DNA of 20,389 bases from Alistipes sp. (GCA_019422485.1 JAHZDG010000009.1:1-20389); one strand, 5' to 3'; shown: positions 7,523 through 15,564, numbered from the stretch's first letter. The notes: generated by a model not told the origin, from the letters alone. Made by a program: numbers and translations.

Positions 7523-8920
7523 CTATTCGCTCAACGTGAGTTTATAGACGTATAACGGAATTTCGGGACGATACTTCGCCGGCAGTTCCATATCGATTCC
7601 ATGGCCTTGCAATGCATAGTCGATCGTACCCGAATAACCCAACAGTTCCACTTTCTGGATCTGCTGTTCAGGAGTCAGCAACAGATCCTGCACCGTCACC
7701 CGCGGGTTCTTCCAGCTACGCGCAATCACATACAACACCCCGGGCTTGCTCGTAAAGCGAATATCCGGTTCGGTTCCTTTGGCCGTTTCGTCTTTCACTT
7801 CATCGGGTTTGTCGCTGGCCTGAATCGTAATCTTTTCCCGGGTTGCCGCTTCCCCGTAAACCAACCAGGGACGGGTTCCATATACAGCTTCACCGTTCAC
7901 CTTGAGCCAACCGCCCACCTGACGCAAATAATCTACCGCCATCGGCTGGAACGTTCCCCAAGGCGTAGGCCCGACATTGAGCAGCAGGTTTCCCCCTTTG
8001 GAAACGATATCCGTCAGCAGACGGGCAATCACTTCGGGCGATTTGTATACCGTATCACGTTTGACATAGCCCCAGTTCGTCCCGATGGTGATGCACGATT
8101 CCCAGGGCTCCCGACTGATTTCGTCCACCGACTTCTGTTCCGGTGTCACGAAATCGCCCAGACCGTTCCCTACCCGATCGTTAATCAGACAACCCGGCCG
8201 GTACTGTTCGACCAGATCGATCAGGGCCTGAGACTGCGAGGGCGTACACGGACCTTCGGTATCGAACCACAACACATGCACGTTGTAGTTTTTCAACAGT
8301 TCGATCACCTGAGGCCGCAACTTGCGTTCAAAATAGCGTTCGAAACGTTTGTTCGCTTCATCGGGAAAATCCCAATCGTTGCTGCGTCCGCCGACCCGAG
8401 GCCAGTTCGACGACACATCCGGGTCTTCCCAGTCGCGCCCCAACGAATAATAGACACAAAACTTGATGCCGTATTTATCGCAGGCATCCGAAAGTTCCTT
8501 GAGCGGGTCGCGACCGAAGGGTGTCGCATCCACCATATTGAATTTGCTGGCTTCGGAATCATACATCGCAAAGCCTTCGTGGTGTTTAGAGGTAATCACC
8601 AGGTATTTCATCCCGGCATCCACGGCATATTTCACCCACTCTTCGGCATTGAACTGCGTCGGATTGAACGTCTTGGCCACTTCCCACATCTCTTTGACCG
8701 GAATGCGGGCATTCAACTGCACGAATTCGCCATAACCGCCTTTGCCTTTCCACTCTCCGCCAATCACGGAATAGAGCCCCCAGTGCATAAACAGGCCATA
8801 TTTGCTGTCCCGCCACCAGGTCATGTCTACATCCCGCGGAGAGGTGGCCCAAACCGGTAAACTCAAGGCCGCCAACAGCAACGTCAACGCTGTCCGCCCC
8901 ATCTTTTTTCTCATCATCAT
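7523..8920 (-). CDS. Exported GH29-family alpha-L-fucosidase (copy 2, canonical active site)
   Basis: 465 residues, GH29 fold as in its neighbours. A signal peptide runs over about the first 25 residues (RTALTLLLAALSLPVWA), so it is exported. This copy keeps the fucose-pocket residues expected from the family: HWG (His46), the tandem histidines in KHHEGF (His113, His114) and the nucleophile Asp220 in VLWFD. The C-terminal domain begins near 375 and ends LYVYKLTLSE, as in copy 1. ATG 8920 is followed by two more methionine codons and an alternative ATG at codon 7; any of these leaves the signal peptide intact. It lies 120 bases after copy 3 and 81 before copy 1, all on the minus strand. It is the copy most likely to be a classical alpha-L-fucosidase. 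Confidence 0.94.
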   Translation of the reverse strand: MMMRKKMGRTALTLLLAALSLPVWATSPRDVDMTWWRDSKYGLFMHWGLYSVIGGEWKGKGGYGEFVQLNARIPVKEMWEVAKTFNPTQFNAEEWVKYAVDAGMKYLVITSKHHEGFAMYDSEASKFNMVDATPFGRDPLKELSDACDKYGIKFCVYYSLGRDWEDPDVSSNWPRVGGRSNDWDFPDEANKRFERYFERKLRPQVIELLKNYNVHVLWFDTEGPCTPSQSQALIDLVEQYRPGCLINDRVGNGLGDFVTPEQKSVDEISREPWESCITIGTNWGYVKRDTVYKSPEVIARLLTDIVSKGGNLLLNVGPTPWGTFQPMAVDYLRQVGGWLKVNGEAVYGTRPWLVYGEAATREKITIQASDKPDEVKDETAKGTEPDIRFTSKPGVLYVIARSWKNPRVTVQDLLLTPEQQIQKVELLGYSGTIDYALQGHGIDMELPAKYRPEIPLYVYKLTLSE

Positions 8921-9040
8921 ATTCAGGTTCGTAGTTTAAATTTGATTCTTTTCTTTCGCGTCGAGTCCCGTCGACTCGCCCTATCACCTCACCTTCGGTG
9001 AAGTTCCTGGCCCGGAGTTTTCCCAACTCTTCAGGCAGCT

Positions 9041-10495
9041 TTACCGTTCGCTCAAAGTCAAACGATATACATATAAAGGTACTGCCGGACGATACGCCTT
9101 CGGCAATTCCATCTCGATGCCATCACCCTTGCGGGTCCAAGCAACCGACTTGTCATACCCCAACAACTCCACGGCCGACACCTCTTCTTCGGGCGTCAGC
9201 AACAGATCCTGCACCCGGACCTGCGCCTCCCGCCAACTACGGGCAATCACATACAATACGCCCGGTTTGGTCGTAAAGCGAATGTCGGGATCCGTACCCT
9301 TAGCGGTCTCATCCCGCATTTCGTCAGGTTTATCGCCCGCCTGCATCACCACCGTCTCCCGCACCGTACTCTCTCCGAATACCCGCCACGGCTGGGTGCC
9401 GTAAATCGCCTCGCCGTTGACCCGCAGCCAACTACCCACACTATCGAGCCGTTCCACGGTGCCTTTGGGAAAGGTTCCCTGCGGAGTAGGCCCCACGTTG
9501 AACAAAAGGTTCCCGCCTTTGGAAACCACATCGGTCAACAAACGGGCAATCACTTCCGAGGATTTATAGATCGAATCCCGGCGCAGATAACCCCAGTTGG
9601 TCCCGATGGTCACACAAGATTCCCACGGTTCCCGCGAGATTTCCTCCGGCACCGTCTGTTCGGGGGTATAGAAATCGCCCAGGCTGTTGCCGATGCGATC
9701 GTTGATCAAACAACCCGGAGACAACTCCTGGATCATCTCCTGCAGCTCCAACGACTGGGCCGGCGTACAAAAGCCATGCACGTCGAACCACAACATGTGT
9801 ACCTTATATTGAGTCAGCAGTTCCCGGATCTGAGGCTTGACTTTCCGTTCAAAATAGCGTTCAAAACGTTTGTTCCACTCGTCGGGATAGTCCCAATCGT
9901 TGCTGCGGCCACCGATATGCGGCCAGTTCGACGGCACATCGGGATCAGCCCAGTCGCGCCCCAATGAATAGTAGACACAAAAACGGATACCCGCCCGCTC
10001 ACAAGCCTCCGAAAGCTCTTTGAGCGGATCGCGACCGAAGGGTGTCTTCTTTACAATATTGTAGTCGCTGCTGGGCGAATCGAACATCGAAAAGCCTTCG
10101 CTATGTTTCGACGTAATGACCAGATACTTCATCCCGGACCGGCGGGCATAGTCCACCCACTCTTCGGCATCGAACTCCGTCGGGTTGAATCCTCCGGCAA
10201 AAGCCTCCATCTCGGCCACCGGGATCTTCATCTGCCATTGGAAAAACTCCCCTACCGGGGTTCCTTTCCAATCGCCTTCCGTCAGCGAGTAGAGACCCCA
10301 ATGCAGAAAAAGACCGTATCGTGCCTCCTGGTACCAGGTCATATCGACCCGTGGAGCCGTCGGAGAAGCACATACCGGAATTTCTGTCCCCGGGATCGGC
10401 GCCTGATCCGCAGGAGAAACCTCTCCCGCCCAAGCCCCCCAAGGCAGCCCTGCCGCCAGCAAAAAGGCACACAAACAGCTACGACATAAGTTCAT
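9041..10495 (-). CDS. Exported GH29-family alpha-L-fucosidase paralogue (copy 3)
   Basis: 484 residues. Signal peptide to about residue 23 (FLLAAGLPWGAWAGE), then a linker of about 25 residues before the barrel that copies 1 and 2 lack. HWG is kept (His65) and the nucleophile is Asp238 in MLWFD, but the KHH pair reads KHS (Ser132), so one fucose-binding histidine is missing. The rest follows the same plan: barrel, then a C-terminal beta domain ending LYVYRLTLSER. It is the first of the three copies in transcription order and starts 17 bases after the stop of osmC, so osmC and the fucosidases may share a transcript. Near-identical blocks in all three show repeated duplication of one ancestor followed by divergence. 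Confidence 0.92.
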   Translation of the reverse strand: MNLCRSCLCAFLLAAGLPWGAWAGEVSPADQAPIPGTEIPVCASPTAPRVDMTWYQEARYGLFLHWGLYSLTEGDWKGTPVGEFFQWQMKIPVAEMEAFAGGFNPTEFDAEEWVDYARRSGMKYLVITSKHSEGFSMFDSPSSDYNIVKKTPFGRDPLKELSEACERAGIRFCVYYSLGRDWADPDVPSNWPHIGGRSNDWDYPDEWNKRFERYFERKVKPQIRELLTQYKVHMLWFDVHGFCTPAQSLELQEMIQELSPGCLINDRIGNSLGDFYTPEQTVPEEISREPWESCVTIGTNWGYLRRDSIYKSSEVIARLLTDVVSKGGNLLFNVGPTPQGTFPKGTVERLDSVGSWLRVNGEAIYGTQPWRVFGESTVRETVVMQAGDKPDEMRDETAKGTDPDIRFTTKPGVLYVIARSWREAQVRVQDLLLTPEEEVSAVELLGYDKSVAWTRKGDGIEMELPKAYRPAVPLYVYRLTLSER

Positions 10496-10512
10496 AAGGC
10501 TCCGGAGCTAGA

Positions 10513-10920
10513 TCAATTTCCGTAAAAGTAGCGGAAAGTCTGTTTGCAGTCCGGATGCAGGCTCTTGGCTACGGGACAGGTCTGTGCCGCGTTTTCCAAG
10601 ATTTTGCGTTGTTTTTCGGTGTACTCCATCGGGAAATGGATATCGATTTTGATCTCCCCGATGCGACGAGGATCGGCCGACATCACTTTCGTGATTTCCA
10701 AACGGGTGCCCTTAATATCGAAATTCCCGGTCGACGCCGCAATTCCCATAATTGTCAACATACAGCTACCCAGTGCAGTTGCCACCAGATCGGTCGGAGA
10801 AAAAGCTTCCCCCTTACCGTGATTATCGGTCGGAGCATCAGTCAAAATTTTTGTACCAGATTGCAAATGGGTAGCCTCGCTGCGCAGATCGCCGAGGTAA
10901 ATCGTTTCTACGGTTGCCAT
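10513..10920 (-). CDS. OsmC/Ohr-family hydroperoxide-reducing protein
   Basis: 135 residues, the usual size of OsmC-like proteins. The family reduces organic hydroperoxides through a reactive cysteine pair in the cytoplasm. Both cysteines are here: Cys53 in ALGSCM on the central helix and Cys115 in AAQTCPV. The FSPTDL motif before the first is also conserved. An extra Cys125 lies near the C-terminus (HPDCKQTF). There is no signal peptide. It is transcribed away from engB and towards the fucosidase cluster, with only 17 bases to the first of these. Whether it belongs to Ohr, OsmC or the YhfA-like branch cannot be decided by eye; the ending CPVAKSLHP with FYGN resembles the YhfA-like branch. 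Confidence 0.92.
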   Translation of the reverse strand: MATVETIYLGDLRSEATHLQSGTKILTDAPTDNHGKGEAFSPTDLVATALGSCMLTIMGIAASTGNFDIKGTRLEITKVMSADPRRIGEIKIDIHFPMEYTEKQRKILENAAQTCPVAKSLHPDCKQTFRYFYGN

Positions 10921-10951
10921 AAAGTCAGAATATAAATTTGGGTTTGTCTAA

Positions 10952-10959
10952 CAAATATA
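10952..10959 (-). promoter_or_regulatory. Likely -7 box of osmC
   Basis: TATATTTG on the minus strand fits TAnnTTTG, 31 bases upstream of ATG 10920. No good TTTG lies at the proper distance, so the call rests on one box. Confidence 0.5.
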
Positions 10960-11205
10960 ACAATTTTTAGGCAATTCTACCGCTCACGATCTTTTTCCTA
11001 ACAATTCCTCGGCAGCAGATGCGGAATTATCTGCACGCCCCAACCGAAATACCCTCCCCCAGTTAAAAATATGACAAGCTTTCCAGCACACCCATGACCG
11101 ATATCTTCGACCTATTATTAATAAGGTTTTTTACGCTTGGCCCACCGTCCACCCTTCTCGACACAAAAGGCTGCCCACTCTGCACCGAAAATCATTCCAA
11201 AAACG

Positions 11206-11213
11206 TATCTTTG
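11206..11213 (+). promoter_or_regulatory. Likely -7 box of engB
   Basis: TATCTTTG fits TAnnTTTG and lies 14 bases before ATG 11228, implying a very short leader. The upstream box is weak. Confidence 0.55.
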
Positions 11214-11227
11214 CCCAAAAAGCCGCT

Positions 11228-11842
11228 ATGCATATTGCCTCCGCCCGTTTCCGGTGCAGCAGCACCCGACTCGACCAATGTCCCGCCGACGGAAAACTGG
11301 AATTTGCCTTCATCGGCCGTTCCAACGTCGGAAAATCGTCGCTCATCAACCTGCTGACCGACAGCCCGGCCCTGGCCAAAGTCTCTTCCACCCCCGGAAA
11401 GACCAAACTCATCAACCACTTTCTGATCAACGACCGCTGGTACATCGTCGACCTGCCGGGATACGGTTACGCCCGCGTCTCGAAGGCTCAGCGACAAGGC
11501 TTTTCGCAACTCATCACCGACTATGTATTCCGTCGGGAAGCCATGTATTTTCTGTTCGTCCTGGTCGACGTACGGCTCGAACCCCAAAAAATCGACCTGG
11601 AATTCATCAACCTGCTGGGACAACACGGCATTCCTTTCGGGCTGGTATTCACCAAGTGCGACAAACTGTCGGCCAATCAGGTCGAGTCCCATGTGGCCCG
11701 CTACAAACGCACCTTGCGCCAAAACTGGGAAGAACTCCCGCCGATCTGGTACACCTCATCCGAAAAGCGCCAAGGACGTGAAGCCCTCCTCGATTTTATC
11801 GACGAGTGTCTCACTCAGGCCGCTCAAACACCCCAACCCTAA
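11228..11842 (+). CDS. engB: Ribosome biogenesis GTP-binding protein YihA/YsxC/EngB
   Basis: 204 residues. TRAFAC-class GTPase needed for assembly of the large ribosomal subunit. The G motifs appear in order: G1 GRSNVGKSS (30-38), G2 threonine in TPGKT (55-59), G3 DLPG (75-78), G4 TKCD (142-145), and the G5 region around TSSEKR. The short N-terminus before G1 (HIASARF) is typical of EngB, where the segment reads like a strand leading to the P-loop. The start codon fits the -7 box just upstream. It is followed by a hairpin and then by the pyrophosphokinase gene in the same direction. Confidence 0.96.
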   Translation: MHIASARFRCSSTRLDQCPADGKLEFAFIGRSNVGKSSLINLLTDSPALAKVSSTPGKTKLINHFLINDRWYIVDLPGYGYARVSKAQRQGFSQLITDYVFRREAMYFLFVLVDVRLEPQKIDLEFINLLGQHGIPFGLVFTKCDKLSANQVESHVARYKRTLRQNWEELPPIWYTSSEKRQGREALLDFIDECLTQAAQTPQP

Positions 11843-11850
11843 CCCGTTTT

Positions 11851-11883
11851 ACGGAGAGAATTCCTCTCCCGTTCGATTTTTTT
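11851..11883 (+). terminator. Probable terminator after engB
   Basis: GGAGAG (11853-11858), loop AATTC, CTCTCC (11864-11869). The stem can be extended by AC/GT around a bulged C, and T7 lies at 11877-11883. The T tract is a few bases away from the stem, so termination may be partial. Confidence 0.6.
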
Positions 11884-11916
11884 CGCCCTTCCCAACCGTT
11901 ATTGAGCGAAAAAGCG

Positions 11917-11924
11917 TAACTTTG
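11917..11924 (+). promoter_or_regulatory. Likely -7 box of the ribose-phosphate pyrophosphokinase gene
   Basis: TAACTTTG fits TAnnTTTG, 29 bases before ATG 11954. No TTTG is found at 19-20 bases upstream. Confidence 0.6.
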
Positions 11925-11953
11925 TGCACTCGAACTAAATCCATTAGCTGACA

Positions 11954-12895
11954 ATGGCGATTCATAAACTGAAATTTTTTGCCTGCCGTCAATCCCGTTA
12001 CCTGGCCGAAAAAATCGCCCGGAGTTTCGGAATCGAACTCGGCGACTCTTCCGTGCTGGAATTCAGCGACGGAGAATTCCAACCCGCATTCAATGAAAGT
12101 ATCCGTGGTTGTACGGTCTTCATCGTACAGTCGACCTTCCCGCCCGCAGAGAACCTGATGGAACTGCTGCTGATGATCGATGCCGCTCACCGCGCTTCGG
12201 CTCACCGCGTAATCGCCGTCATGCCCTACTTCGGCTGGGCCCGCCAGGACCGCAAAGACCGTCCCCGCGTCTCAATCGGCGCCAAACTGGTGGCTAACCT
12301 GCTGCGTGCCGCCGGTGTTGACCGCATCATGACCATGGACCTGCATGCCGATCAGATTCAGGGCTTCTTCGACATCCCGGTAGACCACCTGTATGCGAGC
12401 GGTATCTTCGTACCCTATATCAAACAACTCGGCATCGAAAATCTTTCCATCGCGGCTCCCGACATGGGTGGTGCCAAACGGGCCAATGCCTATTCGCAGC
12501 ACCTCAACGCTCCGATGATCATCAGCCACAAACAACGCGAAAAAGCCAATGTCGTAGGGCAAATGACCGCTATCGGTGAAGTGGCCGACCGCAACATCAT
12601 CATCATGGACGACATGATCGATACGGCCGGGACCATCGTCAAAGCCGCCGACATGTTCATGGAACGCGGAGCCCGCAGCGTACGTGCCTGTGTAACCCAT
12701 CCGTTGCTGTCGGGTCCGGCTTACGACCGCATCAACGCCAGCGCACTGAAGGAAGTGATCGTTACCGATACCATTCCTCTCAAACAGACCGAAGACCTCA
12801 GCAAATTTACCGTGCTGTCCGTAGCCGATCTGTTCGCCGACGTCATCGAACGCGTCCACAACTACAAAGAGATCAGCTCGCGCTTCATTTTCTAA
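11954..12895 (+). CDS. prs: Ribose-phosphate pyrophosphokinase (PRPP synthetase)
   Basis: 313 residues. Transfers pyrophosphate from ATP to ribose 5-phosphate to make PRPP, the precursor for purines, pyrimidines, histidine, tryptophan and NAD. Visible motifs: CRQS (11-14), FSDGEFQP (37-44), the flexible loop region MPYFGWARQDRK (90-101), the conserved DLHADQIQGFF (129-139, His131) and the PRPP-binding loop DDMIDTAGT (219-227). Length and motif spacing are those of class I enzymes, which need phosphate and Mg2+. The ATG at 11954 fits the leader from the box at 11917. It is a single-gene unit in a housekeeping context. Confidence 0.97.
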   Translation: MAIHKLKFFACRQSRYLAEKIARSFGIELGDSSVLEFSDGEFQPAFNESIRGCTVFIVQSTFPPAENLMELLLMIDAAHRASAHRVIAVMPYFGWARQDRKDRPRVSIGAKLVANLLRAAGVDRIMTMDLHADQIQGFFDIPVDHLYASGIFVPYIKQLGIENLSIAAPDMGGAKRANAYSQHLNAPMIISHKQREKANVVGQMTAIGEVADRNIIIMDDMIDTAGTIVKAADMFMERGARSVRACVTHPLLSGPAYDRINASALKEVIVTDTIPLKQTEDLSKFTVLSVADLFADVIERVHNYKEISSRFIF

Positions 12896-12933
12896 GGTTC
12901 CGCAAGCTCTTCTTCATCCCCAATCATTGATCC

Positions 12934-12991
12934 GAAATCCGTCTTCGAAAAGAAGATCTGACACGAATTTTTCCTTTAGGGGACGGATTTC
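12934..12991. repeat. Inverted repeat downstream of prs
   Basis: GAAATCCGTC (12934-12943) is repeated in reverse complement as GACGGATTTC (12982-12991) with 38 bases between. Inside, TCTTC/GAAGA forms a second small hairpin. Together they could fold into a branched structure in the 3' end of the prs transcript. There is no T tract, so it is not a classical terminator. Confidence 0.55.
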
Positions 12992-13002
12992 GCCGATCAA
13001 AT

Positions 13003-13033
13003 TTTGGAAATAAACAAAAATAGACTATTTTTG
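13003..13033 (+). promoter_or_regulatory. Promoter of the tRNA-Ser gene
   Basis: TTTG at 13003-13006, a 19-base spacer and TATTTTTG at 13026-13033: a perfect match to the Bacteroidetes consensus, about 58 bases upstream of the mature tRNA. Confidence 0.85.
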
Positions 13034-13091
13034 TGCCTCGGTTGGATGATCCTCCTAAGGACAAGCCCAACCAAATTCAGTAATTCGGCCC

Positions 13092-13183
<92 letters not shown>

Positions 13184-13216
13184 AGGATGGCGACAAAGAA
13201 CGTCAATCCGAAGCCA

Positions 13217-13250
13217 AAGCCTTCAAGTTCATAAACTTGAAGGCTTTTTT
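13217..13250 (+). terminator. Rho-independent terminator after tRNA-Ser
   Basis: Stem AAGCCTTCAAGTT (13217-13229), loop CATA, AACTTGAAGGCTT (13234-13246), 13 perfect pairs, then a T tract continuing through 13250 and, after one C, five more T. Confidence 0.93.
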
Positions 13251-13256
13251 CTTTTT

Positions 13257-13622
13257 GTGCCTCGCCATTCAAAGACCGAAAAAAGTACACAAGACAACCT
13301 GTGCGCTCCAAATCGTACACCAAAGAGGCAAATTCGAAATGTGGAGTTCTACAACAAGTGGTTCGAATTCGATGCGTTCAGACGTCTGCAACAAATCAGC
13401 CAGCAAATTACCGGGGATCAACTCAACGGGAAAGTTGTCTTGGTATCTTACACGCATGACAGTTATCGACTCTATTCGGTCTGTGTCAACGATACCGCTT
13501 CGACTGATTATCTCTATGATCCCGATGGGAACATGATTTTTGACAGACGACGAGGCCTTGTTTGTGGTATACAATCGTCTGAATTTACCGGAAGAGGTCA
13601 TTGCAGGGGATCAAAAGATTAG
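13257..13622 (+). pseudogene. RHS fragment A, upstream part (frameshifted, no N-terminus)
   Basis: Start of cassette A. From about 13330 the translation reads like the part of a Bacteroidetes RHS protein just before the core: VEFYNKWFEFDAFRRLQQIS and, near 13508, DYLYDPDGNMIFDRRRGL. The several thousand bases that should encode the secretion domain and YD repeats are absent; upstream of 13300 there is only the tRNA terminator region. After RRGL the homologous reading jumps to the next frame (FVVYNRLNLPEE from 13561), so one base is extra between about 13541 and 13560. The piece is therefore both 5'-truncated and frameshifted, and no promoter of Bacteroidetes type was found directly in front of it. 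Confidence 0.75.
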
Positions 13623-14277
13623 CTATATTTATAGCGCATCGGGCGAGAAACTGGCCTGCGATGCCAACGGTTCTTTGACCTATTATCATTCCGTGATGAT
13701 CTACAGCGACGACAACCAATTGCTGTATATGTTCACTCCGGAGGGAACGGTTTCCCGAAACGAAGGTTCTTCCGGCTCCTCTTATACCTATAACTATTTC
13801 AAGACCGACCATCTGGGCAGTACCCGGGTGGTTCTGGCTGCTGTGGACGAAACCTTACTGACTGTCCAATCCACCGATTACTATCCCTTCGGTCTCGCGT
13901 TCGAATACAGCAACCTGAATAGGAACAAATATCTATTCTCAGGGAAGGAACTCCAGGATGGAAATCTCGGAGGTTCAATGCTCGAATGGTACGACTTCGG
14001 GGCCCGGTTCTACGATCCCTTGCTGGGACGATGGTTCAATGTCGATCCGGCCATCCAATTCGCCAACCCGTACCTGTTCTGCGGAAACGCACCGATGATG
14101 TATATCGATAAGGACGGAAGATTCTTCTGGTTAATTCCAGCTTTAATCATCGTCGGTTCCAGTGTGGCCAATGTGGTAGCTAATTGGACCATATCGACAA
14201 CTTCTGGCAGGGGCTCGGCTTTTTCGGTCTCGGAGCTGGCTCGGCGGGGTTATCCATGCTCGGTCCAGTCGGTGTGA
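13540..14277 (+). CDS. RHS repeat-associated core domain fragment A
   Basis: RHS core (TIGR03696 type), the conserved domain that closes the RHS shell and is followed by the variable toxin tip. Landmarks in order: VVYNRLNLPEEV, SYIYSASGEKLA, TDHLGSTRVV, YYPFGLAFE, YLFSGKELQD, LEWYDFGARFYDPLLGRW, then FNVDP and the YLFCGNAPMMYIDKDGRF end of the core. The only start available is TTG 13540, which is not convincing: the frame is the continuation of the upstream fragment after a one-base shift. At about 14186 a second shift occurs. This frame runs on 30 codons into nonsense (...RGYPCSVQSV), while the natural continuation, NW then DHIDNFWQGLG, is in the frame beginning at 14184; one G is missing from the string at 14185-14187. 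Positions 13620-13846 are identical to 16737-16963. Confidence 0.7.
   Translation: MTDDEALFVVYNRLNLPEEVIAGDQKISYIYSASGEKLACDANGSLTYYHSVMIYSDDNQLLYMFTPEGTVSRNEGSSGSSYTYNYFKTDHLGSTRVVLAAVDETLLTVQSTDYYPFGLAFEYSNLNRNKYLFSGKELQDGNLGGSMLEWYDFGARFYDPLLGRWFNVDPAIQFANPYLFCGNAPMMYIDKDGRFFWLIPALIIVGSSVANVVANWTISTTSGRGSAFSVSELARRGYPCSVQSV
13620..13846 (+). repeat. Direct repeat, copy 1 (RHS core)
   Basis: 227 bases identical to 16737-16963. Beyond it the two cores differ in scattered clusters but keep the same length to about 14060. Confidence 0.95.
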
Positions 14278-15425
14278 TTGGAGGTGGCATGTTACTCTCC
14301 GGAGGGAATGCGGCCATGACAGGACAAAATATCGGAAAAATTTTCCGTCAAGGCTTTATCGGAGGTGTTACTTCTATAGCTAGTGCAAAACTGGCAACTA
14401 GTTTATTCAAAGGAGCTAAATGGCTCTTCAATGGCCTCAAAGAAGGCAGCATCCTAAAACAATTAGCGGTACAAACAACGACAGGCTATATGACTGGAAC
14501 AAGCATGTCGTATATATCGCAAGGTCTTACCTCTGGAGAATGGGGTGAAGAGACTTGGCAGTATGCAGCCAATGCTGGATGGAAGAGCGCCATCAATACC
14601 AATATTACTGGGTTTGGTTTTCGGTTCTACGACGTCCAGAAGAACAATCTCGACTTCTGGACAATGAAGCCCAATAATAAAAACATTACTATCATAGGAG
14701 AGACAATGAAATGTGTAGATCAGGCTGCATCTGAAATACCTGGAGCAAAAACACTAAATGATATGCCGAATTTTGAAGGACAACCATATCAAATTGAATC
14801 CCAAATGATGGAATATAATCGAAAATGGTTATTGGACCAGTTGCGTAGCCCTAATACAATATACTATATAGGCCCTGATCCTATGAGGGCCAATCCGAGT
14901 ATATTTTATCAGATGGAACAACGAATAACCCAGAATTACAACAAATTACACACTGAAACTCCAAAGCCAATTATAAAAAATAATTTTATGGACAAGAATA
15001 GTTTTATTGATCCTATTAAGTTTGTGAATTTAGTAGACTATTATTTTGGATTTTTAGTTAATGTTTGGAATTTTAATAAAATTAGCGAGAAGACTATCGG
15101 TCAATTTTATTACTCTATAACATTCCAAAGGCCTGGTTTATACAATATCTCTATTGACTATGAAAATGCGGAAAAGTATCTTAATATTACAATATTTACG
15201 TTAAATAAATATGGGCAAGAATCGAAGTGGGAAAGTTCAAATACTTATCATCTATCTCAAATTAATTCACTTATAATCAATCGAATTGGCAGTATCGAAT
15301 ATAAAGAAAACAACTATTTTTTTCAATCATATTTACATACAGGTTGCCTGCAAAGACAATTACTTAATGCAGCTAAAAGCCTAAGACTTTTTCTTCTGTA
15401 TTATTTACGTATAGAATCGGTATGA
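14184..15425 (+). CDS. RHS toxin tip of cassette A, fused in frame to a second AT-rich domain
   Basis: 413 residues from TTG 14184, but really the downstream continuation of the RHS core after a one-base deletion. Residues 1-75 (FWQGLGFFGLGAGSAG, GPVGVIGGGMLLSGG) are the glycine-rich pre-toxin segment common in Bacteroidetes RHS proteins. About 165-262 is the tip proper: IIGETMKCVDQAASEIPGAK, MMEYNRKWLLDQ, YYIGPDPMRANPS and FYQMEQRITQNYNKL. I recognise this pattern as a recurrent RHS C-terminal domain but cannot name its activity. Tips of this kind should end soon after QNYNKL. Here the frame stays open for about 150 more residues of different, very AT-rich character, with an internal ATG at 14988 (MDKNSFIDPIKF). 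This extra part may be a former separate gene, such as an immunity gene, joined by loss of the stop. A terminator follows. Confidence 0.65.
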   Translation: MDHIDNFWQGLGFFGLGAGSAGLSMLGPVGVIGGGMLLSGGNAAMTGQNIGKIFRQGFIGGVTSIASAKLATSLFKGAKWLFNGLKEGSILKQLAVQTTTGYMTGTSMSYISQGLTSGEWGEETWQYAANAGWKSAINTNITGFGFRFYDVQKNNLDFWTMKPNNKNITIIGETMKCVDQAASEIPGAKTLNDMPNFEGQPYQIESQMMEYNRKWLLDQLRSPNTIYYIGPDPMRANPSIFYQMEQRITQNYNKLHTETPKPIIKNNFMDKNSFIDPIKFVNLVDYYFGFLVNVWNFNKISEKTIGQFYYSITFQRPGLYNISIDYENAEKYLNITIFTLNKYGQESKWESSNTYHLSQINSLIINRIGSIEYKENNYFFQSYLHTGCLQRQLLNAAKSLRLFLLYYLRIESV

Positions 15426-15433
15426 CTATCTTT

Positions 15434-15464
15434 AGCTACGACAGCTTACTGTCGTAGCTTTTTT
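15434..15464 (+). terminator. Rho-independent terminator closing cassette A
   Basis: AGCTACGACAG (15434-15444), loop CTTA, CTGTCGTAGCT (15449-15459), then T5. The stem is 11 perfect pairs. Confidence 0.92.
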
Positions 15465-15494
15465 ATCTTTCTTACTTACTATTTTCTGCTCTCG

Positions 15495-15564
15495 GTCGGC
15501 GTGACCGAAACGGACTCAGACAGTTACTTGTACTATGCCGACGGAAATATAACTTTCGACTCAT
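15495..15564 (+). pseudogene. RHS scar (pre-core segment)
   Basis: A short remnant that translates as VGVTETDSDSYLYYADGN followed by ITFDS and a stop. It matches residue for residue in spacing the segment of fragment A around SVCVNDTASTDYLYDPDGN and MIFD (about 13470-13545), although the DNA has diverged. It marks the upstream edge of the next cassette. The stop TGA (15564-15566) ends the RHS reading, and the M23 tip follows in another frame. Confidence 0.7.

Larger units (their letters stand above)
10921..11227. other. Divergent intergenic region between osmC and engB
   Basis: About 307 bases with no supported gene. It holds the -7 like boxes for osmC (minus) and engB (plus). The middle part (10960-11110) is AT-rich and without obvious hairpins or repeats. 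Confidence 0.6.

Noticed and set aside
6368..8860. Long plus-strand open frames (up to about 420 codons) opposite the GH29 genes
   Set aside because: They mirror the three fucosidase genes, are rich in His/Arg/Pro, and similar frames recur only because the genes are paralogues.
11094..11357. Open frame upstream of and overlapping engB
   Set aside because: Another frame over the engB promoter and 5' end; proline/serine-rich with no motif.
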